DNA of 64,000 bases. It comes from Paraphoma chrysanthemicola. Lineage: Eukaryota > Ascomycota > Dothideomycetes > Pleosporales > Phaeosphaeriaceae. The translations under genes were made by a program, and so were the position numbers. Shown one piece after another: positions 20,905 through 31,661 of the stretch. The notes under the pieces are model-generated. The model was not told the DNA's origin. It did no database searches and worked only from the letters and a program-made list of their open reading frames with translations. Location of the stretch: contig JAGMWG010000007.1 of assembly GCA_020744225.1 (NCBI GenBank), forward strand, positions 186,001-250,000, in the 5' to 3' direction. Numbering within the stretch: the stretch's first letter is position 1; each line of letters begins with the position of its first letter.

Positions 20905-21792
20905 ATGTCACATAATCTTGTCATCGTTGTTACTGGTACCAGTCGCGGCGTCGGGAAAGGCATCACCAACTTGCTTGCGCAGTTCAGGCATAGCCGACCG
21001 CTTGTAATCTATGCGACTTCTCGCGCTGGCATTGACACTGGTATCGTGCCAATAGCACCCAACAAAGTCAAATATGGCAAACTCGACATCACCGATGCTG
21101 CATCCATCAAGGCGCTCTTTGAAAACGTCCTATCAGAGCACACTGGCATCGATATCCTCATCAACAACGCGGCCCTCTCTAACGGTCATCAAGAGGACCC
21201 AGAAACTGCGTCCCAAACCATTTGGAACAACTACGGTGGCACCCGGGACATGTGCGAAGCCTTCCTATCACAACCCAGCATTCCGGATGGTTCGCGAATC
21301 GTCAATCTCACCAGTGGCTTAAATGCTCTCAGCACCTACGGGTCTGATGTGCAAGCTCGCTTCCGTCAAGCTAGCACGATAGCTGACATCGATGTACTAG
21401 CCAAGGACTACCTCGATGACATGCGCAACGGACCGGATGCACAAGAGCGCGCAGGCTGGCGCTCAGGACCGCGAAGCTACCATGTCAGCAAAGCACTTAT
21501 CAACACATTGACGATCGTGCTAGCAAACCAATATCCGAATGTGTTGGTAAATTGTTGTTGCCCGGGGTGGACCGATACGGAGATGGGGAGGCAAGGCAAA
21601 GGTATTCCGCCAAAAACGCCCGGAGAAGGTGCCATGACGGCTGCTAGACTGGCGATTGGAGATTTGGGGCCTGGAGGAGATGAGGATGGTGGACTTGAGA
21701 AAGAAACGGAGAGGGTTAGTGGCTTGTTCTACGAAAATGACAGTATCGTGGCGAAGGGTTGGGGTAAGGGGAAGAAATGGTTGGAGACTTGA
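20905..21792 (+). CDS. Short-chain dehydrogenase/reductase, carbonyl-reductase-like
   Basis: Single exon of 295 residues. It shows the NAD(P)-binding turn VTGTSRGVGKG (residues 9-19), the DI motif KLDITDAASIKALF, the NNAA motif (ILINNAALSNG), the catalytic Ser region IVNLTSGLNALSTYG, and the active-site Tyr and Lys in SYHVSKALINTL, followed by NCCCPGWTDTEMG. This is the classical SDR catalytic set. The long gap between Ser and Tyr, with an extra helix, is like carbonyl reductase 1 rather than FabG. Substrate unknown, cytosolic. It is transcribed toward the tyrosinase gene, with about 670 bases between the stops. Confidence 0.9.
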   Translation: MSHNLVIVVTGTSRGVGKGITNLLAQFRHSRPLVIYATSRAGIDTGIVPIAPNKVKYGKLDITDAASIKALFENVLSEHTGIDILINNAALSNGHQEDPETASQTIWNNYGGTRDMCEAFLSQPSIPDGSRIVNLTSGLNALSTYGSDVQARFRQASTIADIDVLAKDYLDDMRNGPDAQERAGWRSGPRSYHVSKALINTLTIVLANQYPNVLVNCCCPGWTDTEMGRQGKGIPPKTPGEGAMTAARLAIGDLGPGGDEDGGLEKETERVSGLFYENDSIVAKGWGKGKKWLET

Positions 21793-22462
21793 CCGGACGT
21801 TATGTGAGCTTTAATTAGCCTGTATCGCGATTGGGGCTGATTGCTTCTGTAGTGGCTTCCTTGACAGCAACGTCTGCTTAAGTCTGGTGTTTATTTATGT
21901 CAGGTATTAAATGGAGCTGGAACAAATCAACTTGCTTACTTCATTGACAACGCAAAAGGGCTTTCTGCCTTTGCTTCTGCAACTTCTACTCAAGATATCT
22001 CAATTGAAATACATGCTTCAAAGCCGTGGCTCTTCAGTCAGACATCTCCCTTTTCTCAAACCCGGAAGAGCTCATGCCGATACACATAATTCGCGTACAT
22101 TCAAAGGAACGAGGGCCGAGACGCATCTCAGCATTACAGGGGTTGTATGCTGAGTTGTTGCCATTACTCTGCTGGTATCGAGATGGAGCGACTCCAAGTA
22201 ACAGCGCCCAAACAATGACAGCCACGTAAGCACGTGCGCTTTCTTATATGCAGTCCGCGCGCTGGATATCAAGACTTGATGAGAATCTCTAGACAGCAGG
22301 TAGTGAGGTCTTTGTTCTGTGATCTCGGCCATAATGAATGGATGCATGTACGTAGATTAATGTAGGTCTATTATTATGTATGGTATGCTCGTTGTCGTAA
22401 TCTATGTACTTTTGTGCTGAAAATATGTATCCTAAGTGCGAAAATCGACACAGCTCGACGGC
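21793..22462. other. Intergenic region between convergent genes
   Basis: 3' flanks of the dehydrogenase and the tyrosinase. No gene seen. Confidence 0.5.
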
Positions 22463-23765
22463 TTACAAGTAAATGTAGCACATAGGACCCTCGGTCGTGC
22501 TCATCAGATCTCCCAGCTTGATTGGTGGTCCTCCGGCGTATCCGAGATCGATGATGTCGTTCAGAGTCGTGTCGGCCGAAGGTGGCTGGTTGAAGAAAGT
22601 GTTGGTACCCGAGATGCCCTGCTCGCCAAAGCGGGTGCTGCGGTCCAACTGTTGCCAGATCCACCATGTGCGATCGATCATACCGTGGTGGAGGTAGAAA
22701 AGAGGGTCACCGGGCGAGGTGAAGACGTCACGGCCGGGGTCACCACCCATGGAGTAGTGGCCTGTAGAAGTGTTAGTGATGTGCTTGTTCCATCCATGAT
22801 CGCATTCACTTACCACCACCGTGGACACCAAGATTGCCAGATCCTGGCACACCCTGCATGTTCAACTGGAAGTCCGCGACATTCTTGTTCTTGAGGATCA
22901 GGCTAGCAACGGCAGAAGCATTGGCGAATTTCTGATTGCAATAGTCGGTCAAGTCGCGCTTCAAGCACCTGGGGTTGTAGGAAAGACCATCACCGTTGGC
23001 AATAGATGTGCCGTTGGTCAGGTCCAGAGCAGCTGGGCCAAGGTTGACAGTCATGTCCTTGAAGGGACCGCTCTTAACGCAGCCACCACCCGTACCAGCT
23101 GGGATGTAAAGTGGGGGCAGACCAGTGGAAGCACCAAGGACAACGTTGCCCTGACCTGGAATGAATTCACCATTGCCCGACATCGAAGTAGCAGAGCCAT
23201 CAAGCATGGGAGAGTTCTCGAGGCCAGAAGCGGCGGTCTTGGACCAGTCCCAGTATGGTTGGTAGCCCTTGTAGCCACACTCGTTGCGGAGTGCCTGCTC
23301 GTACTGCCAGGTGAAGTATCGATGCCATCCGAGGAAGGTACCAGTGTAATGAATGGTCAGAGTCTGCTTGATGTGGGTGCCTACAAAGTCATCGAATCTT
23401 GACTTGGCTCCTGGGATGAGCGACGCAGGTGTTTTGGAGGGCTTCTTTTGCAGACAGAGAACTGCATCAGTGTACGACTTGCGCTCTGCCTTGGACAGAG
23501 CACCCCATTCTCTCCGCACAGCGACGTTGAAGATGTTGCAAGTGCTTCGTTTTGACGCACTCTCTTCAAGTGTGGCGTTGGCCTGTTGTTGGGCAAACTG
23601 AGCCAATTGATCTATCTGATCACTGGCGGTGGAAGGGTCGGTTGAGGCTGCGGTAGGCAGCGACGATTGGTCAACAGTGGATGTTGCAGCATCATCCTGT
23701 GGAGCAGGCAGAGCGAATGATCCAGCCACAAGGGTGAGCGCAACGGCTGAGGCGCTGAACCGCAT
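22463..23765 (-). CDS. Secreted tyrosinase (type-3 copper enzyme)
   Basis: Exons 23765-22814 and 22761-22463 give 416 residues. A signal peptide (VALTLVAGSFALPAPQ) and a Ser/Thr-rich linker precede the central domain. The CuA ligands lie in THIKQTLTIHYTGTFLGWHRYF, cited as three separate histidines, followed by YQPYWDWSKTA. CuB ligands are in VHGGGHYSMGGDPG and FYLHHGMIDRTWWIWQ. The only intron splits the first CuB motif (VHGGG/HYS). Such enzymes oxidise phenols to quinones in melanin formation or defence. Because it is secreted and short (no C-terminal lid domain), it may act on extracellular phenols. It is transcribed toward the dehydrogenase gene; a joint role is only conjecture. Confidence 0.92.
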
Positions 23766-26402
23766 AGTGTCTCGTAATTAGATTCCGGGGATTGATTAAA
23801 GATTTCTGGTGCCTCGGGCAGCAATGTAAAGTGTCGAAGTGTATTTACGAGAGAAGCAGGTGGATGGAAACTTTAACTGTACTTGCGGGATATTCAACCA
23901 CATATAAAAGGATCATCCAAGACTATTTCCGGCGCATGCATGCCTCCACTGCCGTGTCCATGTGGCGACCACATGGTGGGCTTCCTCCAGCCAGACGAAC
24001 ATGGTGTGGTGAACACAGCTCGACCCACGTACGTACCTGAGCATCTCAGCCTAGCACTAAACTAGAGCACGTCCGGTAAGCAAAGCCTGCGTACCCTGAA
24101 AGCCAATTAGACCTGCGTTCCTGGCGGCATGGGAGACCCCTCCGTGGCGGACGGGTGAGCTTCCCCAAGCGTAGAGACCCTGTACATTGCGCCACCATGC
24201 TAGACGCTAGACCGAAAAGAAGCCGGCTGCCGCTTCCATCAATGCAACGCCCCCAGTCTGTCAAAAAGGGTCCCTAACAGAAGTGTTTCGGATCAAATTC
24301 ACCGATGCAAGCGTCGCTACAAGAAGGCGATGCGGCTATCGCGGTGGACTAGCTCTGATAGCAAAAATTCATTCGCCCTCCGCAGTTCTGAGATTGAAAT
24401 TCCGGCAGACGGCCCTATCTCGGCCCACCGCGAAGCTTTCGTTTATGGCGCCAGGACAAGCGATGTGACCATGTCGATCATAACTTCTTTACGTCTAGAG
24501 AACGGTGACACGGAAGATCTCAGGCGCCTGTCGGTCGGACTGTTGAAGATTTGCGATCGGATTCCGCAACGTGGACCGACGAACTGGATCGTCGCATGCA
24601 CATCATCGCCAAATGGATGGCCAGGTAGGGTTTCAATTTAATAGTCTTAATTGAAGTCGAACGTCTGGATATCACGATAGCTTCAGTTTGTCAGAACCCT
24701 TCTTGCCTACTCTCGGGAACAATTGCCGCTTGGTGGCACCCAATAGCCGTAGCAGTCTAACATGCCAGCATACCAGACATTGCGGGAAAAGTCCACCGTA
24801 AGCCTCGGGTGCATGGCACCGTGCCGTATATGAGGCGTGAAACTTCTAGCACGTCTGATGCGAGTCAAGACAACACCGTCGACGCTGACCAGCTTGGTAT
24901 GGCGACGATTTGTATGCTTCTAGAAGGGCATAGCAGCTCAAAAACAATACTTCCAATCGACGCACGTTGACTCGGGAGATGGGTGGGGTTGGCGGATACG
25001 GAGCGCCATGGCTGATAGGCGATTTATCGCAAGTGGAGACGATTTATCACAATCGGTTGGGACAACTGCCGTCGTATGGACGAATGAGAGTGTCTTAGAC
25101 GAGGCATGGTGTCGAGTTACCGTCTGCGTGTGCCGCTCACTGCAATCTGCCTGTACGAAAGATGGGGCGCGGTTGAAAACTGGTACCTTGGGCGTGCGAT
25201 GACGCCAAGGCTCGCTAAGCATTTTGAGTTCAATCGAGGATCGAGCATGGCCCATTGTTCGTTACTCCCATCCCGTTTCGCCCTTCGGTTGCCTCCCGGA
25301 AAGGCTCACTGACATCCCGGACCCCTGCAATGACTCTCCCCACCTCAAGTTGTCCCTGACGCGTACGTACTCACAGTCTCCGTGCCCACCTCTCCATTTC
25401 CAAAATCTTCCCTGCAACCAAGCTGTCATTTCCCTAGAGTCGGCTTTCAAGCGTCAGTTGGGATGGAGAACCGCATGGATCCACCGTCTATTCATCGCTA
25501 CCGTGCCGGGGCCCACCATAAGACTTAGCAGCAAATGCTAAACCACACCTTATCCGCGGCTCGATATCCCCTGCTACGATTGGATAGGAACGCCATCTAA
25601 CCGAGGCTCATGATGGCGCTTCAGGCCCCCGGTGCAACCGGGTCCGACCAGAGCAGCTTAAATCAAAGCCCAATACGAAAGTTCCGCTGTTGAAGTTCTT
25701 GGTCGTGACCGTGACGTTGTGAGTCTGAATGCATCGAAAACCGTTCGGATATGTTGCCCTCGGCTTTGTTCCCTTCGGATCTGTTCCGGTCCAACCGCAT
25801 CCCACGCATCCTTGGGCATTCCCAATCGCCTTCCGAATTAACCGATGGAAATGGAAATGCAAACGGAGAGGGTGGAGTTGCTAGTGTACATTAAGCCCCA
25901 ATGCGGGCGCTGTGTCCGTGTACACGCCAGTCCTTTTAGCTTTGTCTCCCGCAACTTTCTAGCTGCAAGCATTGACCTGACACTTTATCTGCAAGCGTAC
26001 AGTAGTTGGCACGCCACCACTCACCCTTGGGCCGCACTGGTACCCTGGCATCTTCGTGTACCTGCTACTCCGGAACAAGCTCCATCGCCTCGGACGAGTT
26101 GCGTTACAGCTTTCGAAGACTTCTGACGCTTGAGACTCGTTCTGTACCTCGCACGGACGCCATGCTACAGAAGAATGGGGCCCTTCACATGGCGTGGGAT
26201 CTATCCCAGCCTATAGGATGGTACAGATATGTTTAGCGTTGGCGGCCACTGTCACTGTAAGGGGTCCAACCCGTGGAAACCCAAGTATTGTATGCACGAC
26301 GTCGATCGATTCTCCTGAGAGATTATATTCCTGGAACCCCGCTGATCCTCGACGAGCGAAGAGTGGTCCCATGTGCATAATCGTTCACCAACATCGTCAA
26401 AA
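23766..26402. other. Gene-poor region, 2.6 kb
   Basis: It contains the tyrosinase promoter and the upstream region of the Pth11-like gene. An ATG frame at 24330-24641 (103 codons, plus strand) has near-normal composition but no motif or family I know, so I do not call it a gene. The pattern ccgtatccgcca-type pyrimidine runs is ordinary. Confidence 0.4.
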
Positions 26403-27886
26403 ATGAGCATGGCCATGCCGCGTGCTGACGCTCCTCTGCGTCCAAACGAGAACCAAGGGCCTACTATCTTGGGTGCAACTCTTACTGTCACCATCGCTGC
26501 GCTCTTGACGACGATTGCAAGACTGTACGTCCGTTTGCGGATGATTAGAAATGTCGGTTGGGATGTGAGTATTATCAGTCATTTAGTCCAAGCCATCCGC
26601 TGATTGCCATCTAGGACTATGTTATGATAACTGCAATGGTGCTCGTAAGACTCAACAAGCCCAAGATTGCACCGTTCATGATACTAACCAAGATACAGTG
26701 TATTGCTGGACAATGCGTTGTTATCCCACAAGTCTACTACGGAGCTGGAAAGCACATCGAATACATCGACCCGGCCGACTTTGTACGCTCTTTCAGGCTC
26801 AACTTTGTCTCTCAACCGATTTATCTGTTTGCAATTTGCCTGGTAAAGCTATCAGTGGGGTTTTTCCTTCTTCGGATTGCGGTCAAGCCATTTTACAAGC
26901 GACTGATTACCGGTATTATGGGTAAGTGATAGCGGATATCTTGTCTCGCCCGCCGCTCGCTAATACCTGTAAGCGTTCATGGCCTTCTACACAGTCGGCT
27001 GCTTCTTCACCATCGTACTGCAATGTACTGATCTTCGACTTCTGTGGGATCCCACCGTCAAGGGAACATGCTGGTCATCTTTCACGCTCAAAACTCTGGG
27101 CTATGTGAATGCAGCGCTGAACATCAGCACTGACATCGCATTCTCCATTGCCATTCCAGTAAGACAATATTCCATCAGACGAGATTCTGCCACCCCCCAG
27201 CATACTGAGTGTCACAGATTCCCATGCTACTGAGCATCCAAATGAACGGCCGCCAAAAAGCGTCACTCATCTGCATTTTTGGCCTCGGCATCTTCGCGAC
27301 CGCTGCCGCCCTTGTCAAGCTCAGCTACTTAACCAACTATGGCCACACAGGCGACTGGCTGTGGGACTCACGCAACCTTACCATCTGGACGATTGCCGAA
27401 TGCAACGTCGGCATCGTCGCTGCCAACCTGCCCTGCCTGAAGCCCATCTTCCGCACCGTCCTCGGCTCCACATACGGCCGCGGCTCGCGGAAGACCACAA
27501 ACCCAGCATACATGTCGAAGCCGTACGGCGCGGGCTCGAAACATCGCTCCGTCATCAGGGACTATTCATCGCTTACGTCGAACAAGACGCAGGATGGAGA
27601 GTTTCGCGGTTACGGCGAAGCGGGCCAGGCGTATATGTTGACGACGATTGATGCAAGTAAAGAGAAGAACGGCGAGAGCAGCAGAAACTCGTCAGGCAGG
27701 ACCTCGCCGGGTCGCAAGAGCAGTTCAGAGAGTGTGGCGAGGCTGAACGATAAGGCAAATGCGTATAATGGGCTGGGAGGAATTGCTGTCACGACGAAAG
27801 TGGATGTGACGGAATCGGTGCACTCGCGGGAGATATACGAGGACACGAGATCGGGAGCGCGACTGCAGACAAGAGATCTTGTTTGA
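26403..27886 (+). CDS. Pth11-like seven-helix membrane protein (rhodopsin/SAT4-like domain)
   Basis: Exons 26403-26564, 26615-26644, 26699-26921, 26974-27158 and 27218-27886 close in phase to 422 residues. Exon 2 is only 30 bases. Helices include GATLTVTIAALLTTIARLYV, the DDYVMITAMVL stretch, FAICLVKLSVGFFLLRIAV, FMAFYTVGCFFTIVLQC, VNAALNISTDIAFSIAIP, and ICIFGLGIFATAAALVKL. The motif GWDDY after helix 1 and the Cys-containing loop KGTCWSS are typical of the fungal rhodopsin-like domain family related to the Magnaporthe receptor Pth11. The N-terminus is outside by family rule, and there is no CFEM domain. The cytosolic tail is Ser/Lys-rich. A role in sensing surfaces or metabolites is inferred from Pth11 and unproven here. 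Confidence 0.9.
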
Positions 27887-27894
27887 GTGACGAT

Positions 27895-28380
27895 TCTCTT
27901 TCTTGTAGCGATAAAGATACCCTTATGACGTTTTACATTATGATCTATCAAGTTTCCATGCATATCTAATTTCTCGACCTCTTCGAATGTGCTCTGCGAC
28001 CGTTCTCCAGTCGTCCATTCTGCGTACACACGTGCAAGTCCTTCCAAATTTACCCTACGAACAGCGATTGCTTCACCTCGACACTCGAGCAAACGCGTCA
28101 TGAAACGTGACATGTCCTCCACCTCCTGTCATCTCCGTTCCATCTCCTTCCCGTGTCCCAGAAGACTGGTTAGTTTGGGATCAGAACTAGCCCCACTTTC
28201 TTCTGTGCGCTACGCTACGCCGTCCAGTCTAGCAGCTGGTGGGGCCTGGTCGAGTGTGTCAGACCTCGGCAGCCTCCCGAGTTCGTCTGTCTGAGTACTA
28301 TCATGTGCACGGGACGAGATTCCTTTCTTCCGTAGAAGTGGCGTTGCGTTTGAGCCCACGTGGTATTCGAGCATGGGAAT
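27895..28380 (-). pseudogene. Stop-interrupted coding frame at the 3' end of the coiled-coil gene
   Basis: One minus-strand frame reads as protein from about 28380 to about 27895: LEYHVGSNATPLLRKKG, RLPRSDTLDQAPPAARL, SGASSDPKLTSLLGHGKE, then MSRFMTRLLECRGEA and LEGLARVYAEWTTGERSQ. It is broken by TAG at 28210-28212 and TGA at 28129-28131. The intervals are too short for introns of suitable phase. It runs into the 3' end of the Pth11-like gene on the other strand. It may be the lost C-terminal part of the coiled-coil gene at 28412-29031, or the remains of another gene. No family recognised. Confidence 0.4.
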
Positions 28381-28411
28381 CGATAATGCGACAATTGTTT
28401 AGCGCTCGAAA

Positions 28412-29031
28412 TCATAAAGACCGACCTCGTCGCCTCATCCCCTCGAGTTCTTCGATACGGCAGTCTTGTTCTTCGAGAACCATGCGCATCTTGCTGATCA
28501 CTTGCGCTTGGGAGCGGATAATCTCCTGCTGGGCGCGCATGGTGTCTTGTTGCACTTTAATGGTTTGGGAATCGGAGGTCATGATGTCCTCGTAGAGTGT
28601 GATGATGGATGACTCAGTCGCGTTGAAGCTCGATGCCGACTTGGGCGCGTCGACAGAATAAGGAGGGGGAGAGACACGGGGGTGCTGCTGCGCAGCTGAA
28701 GGCAGATCCGCACTGGGCCCCTTTGTTGCTGCAGAACATCTTAGTTGGGGGCGAAGACTTTGTTGTCTGCTGGAGACTTACGTTGCCTTCTGCCTAATGT
28801 TGAGCTCCTCACTGCATTCCCGTTTCGGCCTGGTTTTGCACTGCATGCTTGGGTTGTGGAACGTTGCGTCCTGTGCCCTGCTTCGACATGCACATGTATC
28901 GCAGCCCTAAGGAGCGTATCCCAGTTCACCGAGACGCACAGGAACGCGCAGACACTTATTGAGCGGAGGACAAACAAGAAAAAAGCACTCCACGACAACG
29001 TGGCGATTGCATCGAGTGGAAGTTGAGGCAT
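28412..29031 (-). CDS. Small coiled-coil protein, function unknown
   Basis: Exons 29031-28782 and 28728-28412 join in phase (donor gtaagt, acceptor ttctgcag) to 188 residues. The second exon has a Pro/Ser-rich segment (HPRVSPPPYSVDAPKSASS), then a heptad-like helix of about 50 residues (ITLYEDIMTSDSQTIKVQQ and RMVLEEQDCRIEELEG), likely a coiled coil. The N-terminal 60 residues are hydrophobic and Cys-rich and may be untranslated leader read in frame. No other in-frame ATG precedes the coiled coil, so the true start could be in an unseen exon. The helix has a SNARE-like look, but I see no conserved central Gln or Arg layer and no tail anchor. Confidence 0.5.
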
Positions 29032-29730
29032 TTTGGGTGAGGCTGAACTTCAGACCGCCGTGCGAAGCTCGTGGGTCATCTTCGAGATATATTGGAGAAG
29101 GCTGGGAATCAAGAGGTGTGGCTCAGCGCAATTCTGGCGAATGGTGTGTGTGGGAACCGGTGTTCACGCGGTGTGCATCATGCGACTGGGTGAGACGTTC
29201 CCAGCTGTCCGATTGGTTGATGCAAGGGCGCTTTAAGACACACCACACCCTCACGACTTCACACTTCCATCATACATCCTGCTTTTCGATATCGGCAGTG
29301 CGCATCTTCGGCCTCTTCGACGCAACCTTTTGGAGGTGTGTGGTCGTCCGCCGACGGCTCGAGGCGGGCGGGAGGGCGACGCCGCGTAATCGAGGCGAGG
29401 AGTAGCGTCTCCCCGCTTGCGGGGGAACGACTCGTGGACGACGGCGTCTTTTAGGTCCAGATGCAAGAAGCAATGTCGATGCGGCCTCAAACCTCAGCTT
29501 TGCGCAGCTTCTTTTAGGAAATTATCTCGCGTCATGCTTCTGGGGTTGACGACGGCCATATCAAGCCAAAATATTGACCTCGCTAGTCATTGGCAGCGTG
29601 CCTTACGACCTGGCGTTGGCTGCATGGTTGTGAGATGAACCTGGGACCTGGTCGCGGGCTTTGTGCGGCCCTATTCTTCAGATCTCCCAGCACGTCACTG
29701 CGACATTAGCGACTTCTGGTAATCAGAAAC
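29032..29730. other. Intergenic region
   Basis: Divergent spacer upstream of the coiled-coil gene (-) and the doubtful small gene (+). No feature supported. Confidence 0.45.
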
Positions 29731-30226
29731 ATGCCCACTGCGGATGGCCTTGTTAAAGGACCGACAAAGACTTCGGACTACAGGGTCTCCGAAGTTAATC
29801 GTGTACGTCAGATAGAGTTTGGCCGAGCAGAACTTTCCATTCGTATGGTCCAACGATTGATCCGGCCAACGTTTGCCGGAGGTACCAGGATTGCTTCGGA
29901 GTTGCTGTGGATGTTGGAAGCGAAGCTATATCTTCCTGTGACCAAGCGCGTCGAAGTTGTCGACACTTACCGTTTGCAAATTGCACAGGTAAATTCCTCA
30001 TGATTGTCCAACTGTCCAGATGTTACTATGTTCTTTGTGCTTCTTTACTTTTTTACTTTTTAAGGTAGACAACATCGTGAAAGGCGTGCGTTGCTTGCGC
30101 ACATTCAAGCAAACTCCAATGCAGTACTTCGGGACAGACTACAGCCTCCTAGTACATGTGAGGGAAAATGTATTGGTCCTCTACACAGGATTGGGTGCAC
30201 TTTTCGGCTCTCTCTGTCGTTTCTGA
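29731..30226 (+). CDS. Hypothetical small protein with a weak histone-fold resemblance
   Basis: Exon 29731-29988 (86 codons) begins with ATG and ends at a good donor (CAG/gtaaat). Exon 30065-30226 continues in phase after acceptor tttttaag, giving 139 residues. If the intron is retained, the protein stops four codons later. By eye, residues 30-85 (AELSIRMVQRLIRP, ASELLWMLEAKLYL, KRVEVVDTYRLQIAQ) resemble the helices of a core histone such as H3 or H2A: an E-L-x-I-R and Q-R-L-x-R pair, then K-R-V followed by L-Q-x-A. The expected loops are shortened. This could be chance. A hydrophobic end (VLVLYTGLGALFGSL) does not fit a histone. I give the gene itself low confidence. Confidence 0.28.
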
Positions 30227-30759
30227 TAATTGCTTTTAGCAAAGGATTCGCTCAAGGATCCTGTTCCTTCTGTGCAACACACAACTTTATCTTCTCTGTT
30301 CAACGCGCAATAATTCGGCGCAGAAAAGACGCTCTTACGAGCAAGAACATTGAGGAGCTGTAAGAGAAACAGTATTTACGTGCGAAATTTCAAAATTAAC
30401 GAGCAAAGGAGTATATACAAAGTTTTAGGAGCTACCCCTGTCATTTTCCCTCGTATGTGACAAGAGGCAGGAAGTCTTCAGAGCGATACAAACGAAAGCA
30501 AATCTGGTCAGGAGCATGTTATTGGGTATTTGATTTTCCGTCTCATCCGTCTCCAAGGGAAATAGTGGAGCTGAAGCACATCCAGAAAGGATGGTAGTAC
30601 ATAGATCGGTGCACAACGTCTCACGTGCTCACGCGGTTCCACCTTCCGATGAATGGACGACGTTCTTTCTTTACTACCTCCCAATTATTTTCGCGTCCAC
30701 CGTCTTGAATCTCTACTTCTGCACTTTATCTCTCACACCGTTGATCGAAGCACCAAGCG
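30227..30759. other. Intergenic region
   Basis: Upstream flank of the following 2EXR-like gene. Nothing else seen. Confidence 0.45.
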
Positions 30760-31539
30760 ATGGCCCCCGCTCTGCGCAAGAGCACACGGACGAAGACCAA
30801 TGCCAGCGCAAAAGCCGCCAAAGCGGCAGGCTACGTGCGTCGCCCTCCGACGCGCAGACAGAGATATAAATGCAATAAAGGCCTCGTGAGTATGAAAATC
30901 CCCAAGGATCTGGAACATAGGTAAGTCAACCAACCACGCGAAATCACGTACATAATTGAGTCGAGCCATAGCACCGTCGCCAATGCCGTAAATTCACCAC
31001 TGCTGCGGCTGCCGCGTGAGATACGTCACACTATTTTCTCGTACGCTATGCACGCGGAAAGTGACTGGGTAGGCCTTTATCACAACCGGTGCGATAGGGT
31101 TTCGCGATCTGGCACATCTACGCGCGCCCGCAGATATGACATCGAGGACCTTAGTGTGCCATTGCCTCGTGTATCTCGCCAAATCTACTCCGAGACGGCC
31201 ACCGTGTTGTACTCTGAGAATTGCTTCGCCTTCAAGTATCAGTTTGCCATGTTCAAGTGGCTCTCCAAGCGGCTATTGGCTCAGCGCGAGGCCATTCGCT
31301 GGATAATACTGCCTAGCAATGCCTACGAAGATACATACAAAGGTGAAAGATGGTACACTTCGCCAGACTTGGAGTTAACTACGAACGAGGTCAGAAAAAC
31401 TTGCCCGAATTTGGAGGAGATGGAAGAGGATGATACGCTCGACAGGTGGCTTTTTGGGTCGCCTGCGCCGCTTCTCCGGGATAGAAGGAACCGCTCTGAG
31501 GATCCAAGCTCAGATGATTATTGTGATGACTCATCCTGA
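30760..31539 (+). CDS. 2EXR/DUF7730-like protein
   Basis: Exons 30760-30920 and 30972-31539 give 242 residues. The N-terminal 40 residues are very basic (MAPALRKSTRTKTNAS, KAAKAAGYVRRPPTRR) and may be a nuclear signal. The core starts with LLRLPREIRHTIFSYAM, an F-box-like helix typical of the large fungal 2EXR/DUF7730 group, and continues with PLPRVSRQIYSETATVLYSE and KRLLAQREAIRWIILPS. The C-terminus is acidic (EEMEEDDTLDRW, SEDPSSDDYCDDSS). These proteins are numerous in Pezizomycotina and their function is not established. Phase and motifs make the model firm. Confidence 0.82.
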
Positions 31540-31661
31540 GTCTTGGTTGCTATGTCTTGTACATATACTTTGGGCTAGCAAACAATCGGATGACGGTGCT
31601 AGGCAAGTCATTCAATATAAAATCTAAGAAGATAAGGTACCTTAAAGGCACCCATATACAA

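Noticed and set aside
20905..23765. Tyrosinase plus dehydrogenase as a secondary-metabolite cluster
   Set aside because: No synthase, transporter or dedicated regulator is adjacent; two enzymes side by side are not enough.
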